DNA of 37,769 bases from an uncultured Erysipelotrichaceae bacterium (GTDB lineage Bacteria; Bacillota_I; Bacilli_A; RF39; UBA660), in contig CACZQK010000029.1 in assembly GCA_902783315.1 (NCBI GenBank), positions 1 through 37,769 on the forward strand. The letters run 5' to 3'. Shown in pieces: positions 32,145 to 37,769 of this stretch. Each line of letters opens with the position of its first letter. Position 1 is the stretch's first letter. A program made the translations under genes and the position numbers. The notes under the pieces were generated by a model, which did no database searches, was not told where the DNA came from, and was given only the letters and a program-made list of their open reading frames with translations.

Positions 32145-33578
32145 ATGAAAAAATTAAAAGAATTATATCCTGAGGTAGAAAGCGATATATCAATTCGTGG
32201 GATAAAGATAAATTCTAAGGAAGTAGTAACTGGTGATTTGTTTGTCTGCACAATGGGGGTTACAGCCGATCGTCATGAATTTATAGAGGATGCTAAGGAA
32301 CATGGGGCAGCAGCTATTGTTGTAAGTAAAGATGTTGCTGATTTAGGGATTCCTATTATTAAAGTTTCTGATACTAATCGAGAATTGCCTTATTTATGTC
32401 AAAAGTTTAATGATTATCCGGATAGAGATTTAAAAATTATTGGGGTAACTGGTACAGATGGTAAAACTAGTGTTTCGGTGATAGTTCAAACTCTACTTGG
32501 TTCTGATTTGTGTGGATACATTGGTACTAATGGTGTCAATTGTAAGGGCTTTAGTAAATCTGAAGTAAATACAACTCCAGATGCGCCTAACTTATATTCT
32601 TATTTGAAGGAATTTGTTTCTAGAAAATGTCAATATGTATCTATGGAAACTTCGAGTGAAGCATTTTTTCGTGGTCGCTTGCAGGCTATGAGTTTTGATG
32701 TTTCAGTTTTTACAAATATTACTCCAGAGCATTTGAATATTCATGGATCATTTGAAAACTATTTACAATCAAAGCTTATGCTTTTGAAACAAACTAAAAA
32801 GACTGGTTTTTGTATTTTAAATCGTGATGAGGAACATTATGATGTTGTGCGTACTGCTTGTAATGGCAAGATTCTTACTTATGGATTCCATAAAGATTGT
32901 GATATGCGTATTGTTGAATATCAATTAGGTAGTAAAAATACCTCTATTGTTTTTCAATATTTGGGTAAAGAATATAGAATAAATTCTCCTTTACTTGCCT
33001 TGTATAATGTTTATAATTTAGCAGCTGCTATGTTAGCTTGTTTGGCTCTTGGAAAGAGTATGGAAGATATTATTTGCAATATTTCTAAATTACATATTGA
33101 TGGTCGAATGGAAGTGTTAGATACTGGTGATTTGTATAGTGTAATAGTTGATTTTGCACATACTCCTAGTGCTATAGAAAATATTTTGAAATTTGCACAT
33201 TCCATTGAACATGATAGAATTATTACGGTAATTGGTTCGGCAGGTAGAAGAGATAAATTAAAACGACCTCTTATAGGGAATGTTTGCGATAAATATTCTG
33301 ATTATACTATTTTTACAACAGATGACCCGAGAGATGAAGATCCGATGGACATTTGTAAAATGATGATTGAAAATTTGAAAGATGAAGCAAAATATGAAAT
33401 TATTTTGGATCGAAGTAGTGCTGTTTTTAAAGCTATTTCTATGGCTAAAAACCATGATATTGTTTTATTGCTATGTAAAGGGAATGAACCTTATCAAATT
33501 ACAGTAAATGGTTATGAATATTATAACGAAGTAGAAGAAGCAGAAAAGGCTATTCGTGCCAAAAAAGAAAGAAGTTGA
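32145..33578 (+). CDS. murE: MurE, UDP-MurNAc-tripeptide synthetase
   Basis: A 477-aa Mur ligase. The N-terminal domain with GIKINSKEVVTGDLFVC binds UDP-MurNAc-dipeptide. The ATP loop is GVTGTDGKTS, and NTTPDAPNLYSYL, ETSSEAF and FTNITPEHLNIHGSFENY follow. The C-terminal domain has DFAHTPSAIENIL, GSAGRRDKLKRP and DDPRDEDP. That last motif selects the third amino acid. The usual diaminopimelate form is DNPR; here it is DDPR with Arg kept, so I cannot say whether Lys or meso-diaminopimelate is added. The start is ATG 32145 after GGGATG; ATG 32136 is in frame but overlaps that site. It is separated from murG-murB by the ftsZ and arginase-like genes. Confidence 0.93.
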   Translation: MKKLKELYPEVESDISIRGIKINSKEVVTGDLFVCTMGVTADRHEFIEDAKEHGAAAIVVSKDVADLGIPIIKVSDTNRELPYLCQKFNDYPDRDLKIIGVTGTDGKTSVSVIVQTLLGSDLCGYIGTNGVNCKGFSKSEVNTTPDAPNLYSYLKEFVSRKCQYVSMETSSEAFFRGRLQAMSFDVSVFTNITPEHLNIHGSFENYLQSKLMLLKQTKKTGFCILNRDEEHYDVVRTACNGKILTYGFHKDCDMRIVEYQLGSKNTSIVFQYLGKEYRINSPLLALYNVYNLAAAMLACLALGKSMEDIICNISKLHIDGRMEVLDTGDLYSVIVDFAHTPSAIENILKFAHSIEHDRIITVIGSAGRRDKLKRPLIGNVCDKYSDYTIFTTDDPRDEDPMDICKMMIENLKDEAKYEIILDRSSAVFKAISMAKNHDIVLLLCKGNEPYQITVNGYEYYNEVEEAEKAIRAKKERS

Positions 33579-33583
33579 TTTTA

Positions 33584-33612
33584 AGCTGATTATCGTTATA
33601 ATTGGCTTTTTT
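33584..33612 (+). terminator. Terminator of murE
   Basis: AGCTGATTAT (33584-33593) pairs with ATAATTGGCT (33598-33607, two G-U pairs) around CGTT, then T5. The -35 of the next gene lies in its 3' strand. Confidence 0.75.
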
Positions 33613-33630
33613 CTTTATATGTGATATATT
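33602..33630 (+). promoter_or_regulatory. Promoter of vanZ-like and flippase genes
   Basis: TTGGCT 33602-33607, 17 bases, TATATT 33625-33630. Confidence 0.55.
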
Positions 33631-33645
33631 TGTATGGGTGATAGT

Positions 33646-34107
33646 GTGATTCAAAAGATTATAAAATTATTACTTGTTTTATTTTTCATGATTCTTATTT
33701 TTTCTTTTTCTAAAGAAAATGGAAATCAATCTACAAAACGTAGTGATTCGATTATTACTTATACTGTTGAATCTATTTTTCATCGGAAATTAACAAATCA
33801 TGAAAAAGAATTCTATATTGATAAATTTGTTTATGTTGTTCGAAAAAGCGCTCATTTTTTGCTTTATTTTCTTTTTGGCATTTCAGTTCTTTCTTTTATT
33901 AGAGAATTTGTACTTCTTACATGGAAAAGTGTTTTGTTTTCAGCTTTCTTTGTTTTTATTTATGCGTGTAGTGATGAGTTTCATCAGTTATTTATTTCTG
34001 GCCGAAGTGGAGAAATAGGTGATGTTTTTATTGATACTGTGGGAGGCTTTTTGGGATTGAGTTGCTATTTTAAGATTTGTGATATTAGGAGGAGAAAAAA
34101 TGGATAA
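33646..34107 (+). CDS. VanZ-family membrane protein
   Basis: A 153-aa (or 157-aa) membrane protein with about four helices and the VanZ family layout. An early FSFSKENGNQST has the Ser-rich loop, then come RKSAHFLLYFLFG, and finally DEFHQLFISGRSGEIGDVFIDTVGG with its conserved D-E-x-H-Q and D-x-x-x-D. VanZ proteins include a teicoplanin-resistance factor, but most members have no known role. The GTG at 33646 is preferred because GGGTGAT lies just before it and the predicted transcript starts near 33637; ATG 33634 is the alternative. Its 3' end overlaps the flippase start, so the two are coupled. Confidence 0.85.
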   Translation: MIQKIIKLLLVLFFMILIFSFSKENGNQSTKRSDSIITYTVESIFHRKLTNHEKEFYIDKFVYVVRKSAHFLLYFLFGISVLSFIREFVLLTWKSVLFSAFFVFIYACSDEFHQLFISGRSGEIGDVFIDTVGGFLGLSCYFKICDIRRRKNG

Positions 34108-35515
34108 GAAAAAACAGTTGGCTAAAAATACAATTATTATTTTTATGGGAAGGGTTTGTACTCAATTTATTTCTTATTTTTTGCTTCCTTTTTATACATC
34201 TTATTTACTTACTAATGAATATGGATTAGTTGATTTGATTCAAACATATGTGACTTTGCTAGTTCCTATTATTACTTTGGAATTAGAGATGAGTATTTTT
34301 CGTTATTTGATTGATTCTCGCGAAAATGAGCAGGATACAAGAAATTTGATGAGTAATAATTTTTTTGTATTGGGTATTAGTCTGTTGTTTTTTTGTATTT
34401 TATATACTCTTATTACTTATTTTGTAACGATACCTTTTCGTTGGCTAATTTTAGTTGATATTATTGTATGTGTTTTATCTGGCAATTTTTTGCAAGTTAC
34501 TAGAGGGTTTGGAAAAACAGTTGATTATTCTATTAGTTGCATTTTGACAGGAGTTACGACAATCGTTTCAAATATTATTATGATATGTGTTTTACATAAA
34601 GGTGCCTATGGTATGATTTTTTCAATGGCCTTAGCTAATTTTATTTGTGCTAGTTATTTGTTTTTTAGGTTGAGACTTTATAAATATTTTGATTTTTCTA
34701 AAATTGATATGAATCTTATTAAAAAAATGAATAAATATTCTATTCCTCTTATTCCTAATGGAATTAGTTGGTGGATTATAAATGCTAGTGATAGAAGTAT
34801 TGTTTCTTTTATGTTAGGTGCGTCTGCGAATGGACTTTATGCTATTAGTAATAAATTTCCTAATATCATTTCTAGCTTAACAGGAGTTTTTAACTTGAGT
34901 TGGAGTGAAAGTGCTGCTCTTCATATTAATAGTTCTGATCGTGATGACTTTTTTTCTGATATTACGAATACTGTTTTTAAACTTTTTACCTCAATGGGGG
35001 TTGGAATGCTAGCTGTTTTGCCGTTTTTATTTCCTGTCTTTATTAATTCCTCTTATCAAAAGGCATATGATTATATTCCTCTTTTGGTTTTGGCTACTAT
35101 TTTCAATGTTCTTATTTGTTTATATAGTCAAGTTTATCTTGCTAAAAAACTATCGAAGCAAGTAGCTACTACTGCCATTATAGGTGCTATTATAAATATT
35201 GTTATTAATGTCTGTTTTATTCAAAAAATTGGACTTTATGCAGCGGCTCTTTCTACGACTATTTCTTATTTTGTTATGATGATTTATCGACATATAGATT
35301 TAAAAAAGTATGTGCATATTACTTTTGAAAAAGGGCTGATTTTTAAAACGGTTATTATTTTTACAGTGGTAATTTATTTGTATTATAAGAATAATTTTGT
35401 TTTAAATGTTACTAATTTTATCATTGCTTTGATTTATGCTATTTTAATTAATAAGAAGTTGCTATTATCTAGTAGTAGAACTATCTTAAAGAAAATACAT
35501 TTATTAAAGAATTAA
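34100..35515 (+). CDS. Polysaccharide flippase, MOP superfamily (Wzx-like)
   Basis: A 471-aa protein with about 12-14 membrane helices, starting NTIIIFMGRVCTQFISYFLLPFY. That is typical of the polysaccharide biosynthesis (RfbX/Wzx) branch of MOP flippases. A conserved central piece, IPLIPNGISWWIINASDRSI, is found in this group. Known role in the family: moves lipid-linked glycans across the membrane. No glycosyltransferases are adjacent, so the substrate is open. The start is ATG 34100, with AGGAGGAG upstream, overlapping the end of the vanZ-like gene by 8 bases. Confidence 0.88.
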   Translation: MDKKKQLAKNTIIIFMGRVCTQFISYFLLPFYTSYLLTNEYGLVDLIQTYVTLLVPIITLELEMSIFRYLIDSRENEQDTRNLMSNNFFVLGISLLFFCILYTLITYFVTIPFRWLILVDIIVCVLSGNFLQVTRGFGKTVDYSISCILTGVTTIVSNIIMICVLHKGAYGMIFSMALANFICASYLFFRLRLYKYFDFSKIDMNLIKKMNKYSIPLIPNGISWWIINASDRSIVSFMLGASANGLYAISNKFPNIISSLTGVFNLSWSESAALHINSSDRDDFFSDITNTVFKLFTSMGVGMLAVLPFLFPVFINSSYQKAYDYIPLLVLATIFNVLICLYSQVYLAKKLSKQVATTAIIGAIINIVINVCFIQKIGLYAAALSTTISYFVMMIYRHIDLKKYVHITFEKGLIFKTVIIFTVVIYLYYKNNFVLNVTNFIIALIYAILINKKLLLSSSRTILKKIHLLKN

Positions 35516-35530
35516 TTCGGCAAACTTAGA

Positions 35531-35538
35531 CATATAAT
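35531..35538 (+). promoter_or_regulatory. Possible -10 element of sigK
   Basis: CATATAAT at 35531-35538 contains TATAAT and also resembles the CATA-type -10 of sporulation sigma-E. No clear -35 of either type is seen. It lies 14 bases before the start. Confidence 0.4.
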
Positions 35539-35552
35539 TAATTGGTGATTAT

Positions 35553-36248
35553 ATGTTTTTGTTTTTATTTCAAATATTAAGACATTTAATTTGTTTTACT
35601 GGAAGCTATTCTAATAGTGTTTTTTTGGAACCTTTATCTTCTTCAGAAGAAGATAAATGTATTATGGGAAAAATGAAAGGAGATAAAGATTGCAGGAATA
35701 AATTGATTGAACATAATTTGCGCTTAGTAGCTCATATTGCTAAAAAGTATGATAGTAAGCATGTAGATATGGATGATCTAATTAGTATTGGAACAATAGG
35801 TTTGATTAAGGGAGTTGATACTTTTTCTCCTGAAAAAAAAGTAAGAATTACAACTTATTGTGCAAGATGTATTGAGAATGAAATTTTAATGTATTTTAGA
35901 AAAAATAATAAATATAGTAAAGATCTTTCTATTTATGAAGCTGTTGGTTATGATAAAGATGGAAATGAAATTGCTATTCAAGATTTATTACAAGTTGAGG
36001 ATGTCGATTTTTGTGAAGATATTGATTTGAAAGATAATATTCAAAGTCTCTATCAGTATATGGACGTTTTAACTCCTAGAGAGAAAAAGATAATTATCAG
36101 TCATTATGGTTTAAATAATCAGGAAGAAGAAACACAGAAAATGATTTCTAAGAAGATGGGAATTTCAAGAAGTTATGTGTCAAGGATTGAAAAGAGAGCA
36201 CTTACTAAACTTTTACGTGAATTTATAAAAAATAGGGAAAAGATATAG
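35553..36248 (+). CDS. sigK: RNA polymerase sigma factor SigK-like
   Basis: A 231-aa sigma-70 family protein matching sigma-K in wording. FLEPLSSSEED follows a hydrophobic N-terminal pro-peptide of about 20 residues. Region 2 has NKLIEHNLRLVAHIAKKY and DLISIGTIGLIKGVDTF, then ARCIENEILMYFR. Region 4 has LTPREKKIIISHYGLN and MGISRSYVSRIEKRAL. Known role: the late mother-cell sigma factor of sporulation, made as a membrane-bound precursor cut by SpoIVFB. The gene is whole, not split by a skin-type element. It implies a sporulation program, or a relic of one. The start is ATG 35553 after GGTGATT. Confidence 0.9.
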   Translation: MFLFLFQILRHLICFTGSYSNSVFLEPLSSSEEDKCIMGKMKGDKDCRNKLIEHNLRLVAHIAKKYDSKHVDMDDLISIGTIGLIKGVDTFSPEKKVRITTYCARCIENEILMYFRKNNKYSKDLSIYEAVGYDKDGNEIAIQDLLQVEDVDFCEDIDLKDNIQSLYQYMDVLTPREKKIIISHYGLNNQEEETQKMISKKMGISRSYVSRIEKRALTKLLREFIKNREKI

Positions 36249-36290
36249 ATATTATTTAGTTGTAAACTAAAAAAATGAAATTTATATAAC

Positions 36291-36319
36291 TTTACAAAAA
36301 TTTATATATTTTATATAAT
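36291..36319 (+). promoter_or_regulatory. Promoter of the polysaccharide deacetylase gene
   Basis: TTTACA 36291-36296, 17 bases, TATAAT 36314-36319. Confidence 0.7.
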
Positions 36320-36339
36320 TTTGGTAGAGTGTGGTATGA

Positions 36340-37769
36340 ATGAGTACAAAGAAAAAAGAACCTGTTTTTTTTGAAAAAAGTAAAATTTTAAAAAAGAATT
36401 TTCTTTTTGCTGGGGTTTTTATATTTTTATTAATTTTGTTTTGTGTATATTATTTTGTAGTTTCGCCTCAAATTCATTTGAAAGGTAAAACTAAATTAGT
36501 ATTAAATTATAAGGATTCTTATAAAGAAAAGGGCTATTCAGCTTCTTTTTTAGGGAGTGATATTACAAATAAAGTTGTTATTAAAGGCAAGGTAAATGAA
36601 AATAAGCTAGGAGTATACAAAATATCTTATAGTGTAAAAGCTGGTATTTTTCATAAAAAAGTTATTCGTGTTGTTCAAGTGAGAGATCAAGAAAAACCAA
36701 AAATGGAAATTTCTAAAGATGATATTTATATATGTCCAGGTTCTGATTTTGTGCCCGAAAAAATAGCGGCAAAGGATAATTATGATGGTGATTTATCTAA
36801 TAAGGTAAAAAGTACTATTAATAAAGAAAAAAATAAAGTAACTTATAAAGTTACAGATAGTAGTGGGAATATTTGTAGTGTGACGAAAAATATTCTTTAT
36901 AAAGATATTACAAAGCCTACCATTACTCTTAATGGGAATGAACAAATAAGTTTAGTAGTTGGGAACTCTTTTGAAGATCCAGGCGTGATTGTTGAAGATA
37001 ATTGTGATTCCGATTTATCTGCTCAGGTAAAAGTGGAAGGAAGTGTTGATTTTTCAAAAGTAGGGGAATATACGCTTGTTTATTCTGTTAAAGATGCAGC
37101 AGAAAATGAGGCTAGCATTTCTAGAAAAATTTTTGTTAATGAAAGGGAAAGAGGAGGAACTATTTATTTGACTTTTGATGATGGCCCTAATTCTGGAACT
37201 ACAAATATTATTTTAGATATTTTAAAAGAAGAGGGAGTTAAAGCTACATTCTTTGTTACCAATAAAGGCCCTGATGATTTGATTAGGCGTGAATACGATG
37301 AGGGACATACGATTGCTCTTCATACGGCGAGTCATGATTATGCTACTATATATTCTTCTGTTGATGCTTATTTTCAAGATTTGTATCGTGTTCAGGAACG
37401 AGTAAAGCAAATTACAGGAGAAGAAAGTAAAATTATTCGGTTTCCAGGAGGTAGTAGTAATACAGTGAGTCGTAAATATTCTGCTGGGATTATGAGTACT
37501 TTGACTCAAGAAGTCTTGAATCGTGGTTTTAAATATTATGATTGGAATTTGAGTAGTGGAGATGCAGGTGAAACGACTGATCCTGATGGGGTTTATCGAA
37601 ATGTTGTTAATAATTTGCGAAGAGATCGAGTTAATATGGTTTTAATGCATGATATTAAGAGTTATACTAGAGATGCTCTACGTAATATTATTCGTTATGG
37701 AAAAGAAAATGGTTATACTTTTGATAAGATTACAATGAATACAGAGATGATTCGGCAAAGAGTTAATAA
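36340..37769 (+). CDS. Membrane-anchored polysaccharide deacetylase with Ig-like domains (3' end cut off)
   Basis: An open frame from ATG 36340 to the window edge gives 476 codons with no stop; the weak site GAGTGTGG precedes it. Residues 1-20 are cytoplasmic and basic, and one membrane helix lies at about 21-44. Two Ig-like (DUF5011-type) domains follow: about 50-125, with a KDSYKEKGYSA start, and about 200-268, with GNSFEDPGVIVEDN. A NodB deacetylase domain runs from about 275 to the end. It has TFDDGPN (D280, D281), HTASHDY (H328, H332), RFPGGS, DWN and LMHD, so the catalytic and metal residues are present. Known role of such enzymes: N-deacetylation of peptidoglycan or another cell-surface glycan, often giving lysozyme resistance. 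The NodB domain appears nearly complete at the edge. Confidence 0.9.
   Translation, partial: MSTKKKEPVFFEKSKILKKNFLFAGVFIFLLILFCVYYFVVSPQIHLKGKTKLVLNYKDSYKEKGYSASFLGSDITNKVVIKGKVNENKLGVYKISYSVKAGIFHKKVIRVVQVRDQEKPKMEISKDDIYICPGSDFVPEKIAAKDNYDGDLSNKVKSTINKEKNKVTYKVTDSSGNICSVTKNILYKDITKPTITLNGNEQISLVVGNSFEDPGVIVEDNCDSDLSAQVKVEGSVDFSKVGEYTLVYSVKDAAENEASISRKIFVNERERGGTIYLTFDDGPNSGTTNIILDILKEEGVKATFFVTNKGPDDLIRREYDEGHTIALHTASHDYATIYSSVDAYFQDLYRVQERVKQITGEESKIIRFPGGSSNTVSRKYSAGIMSTLTQEVLNRGFKYYDWNLSSGDAGETTDPDGVYRNVVNNLRRDRVNMVLMHDIKSYTRDALRNIIRYGKENGYTFDKITMNTEMIRQRVN

Overview
The window is about 38 kb of very AT-rich DNA from a Gram-positive-type bacterium. The gene families and gene order match Bacillota of the Bacilli or Erysipelotrichia kind: rbgA, rnhB, topA-xerC, comN-secDF, rel-dtd, hisS-aspS-6S RNA-tcdA, lexA, polA-mutM, murG-murB-divIB-ftsA-ftsZ and a sporulation-type sigma-K. 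TGA ends many genes, so the standard bacterial code is used, not the Mycoplasma code. Most intergenic gaps are short. Promoters look like ordinary sigma-A sites with 17-bp spacers, and many place the Shine-Dalgarno sequence almost at the predicted transcript start. A small-genome, gut-type relative of Bacilli is my best guess; the species is not recognised.

Layout. 1-5843: tail of an unknown gene, rbgA (ribosome assembly GTPase), a FabG-like reductase, rnhB with an unusual N-terminal domain, topA and xerC. 5947-12177: a frame-disrupted comN-like gene followed by secDF, rel, dtd and an AI-2E-family transporter, probably one operon. 12247-13398: an M3-like zinc peptidase. 13399-16533: a T-box leader, hisS and aspS, closed by a strong terminator. 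HisS carries a 71-residue cysteine-rich tail built on a duplicated 28-residue unit, and AspS is of the archaeal type. 16534-18890: a gene-poor stretch with a possible decayed gene, a small promoter-ORF unit, an alpha/beta hydrolase on the minus strand, a 6S RNA and tcdA. 18891-19263: nothing recognisable, then the 3' end of an IS3-family element.

19277-20173: lexA (minus strand) and, divergently, a 49-codon membrane peptide gene. Two SOS-like boxes lie in the shared promoter region, an arrangement like lexA-sosA or lexA-yneA. 20225-23755: polA and mutM. 23798-24943: tmcAL (minus strand). 25114-30990: murG, murB, divIB, an unrecognised gene with its own promoter, ftsA and ftsZ. 31075-31989: an arginase-fold protein that lacks two key active-site residues (minus strand). 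32145-37769: murE, vanZ-like, a flippase, sigK and a membrane-anchored polysaccharide deacetylase that runs off the window.

The strongest leads are: (1) the metallothionein-like tail on HisRS; (2) the SOS-controlled 49-aa membrane peptide beside lexA; (3) a T-box whose specifier and discriminator-pairing base both indicate tRNA-Asp although hisS is the first gene; (4) RNase HII fused to what looks like a dead nucleotidyltransferase domain; (5) the ureohydrolase with a changed metal site. No CRISPR array, tRNA, rRNA, prophage or complete transposon was seen.
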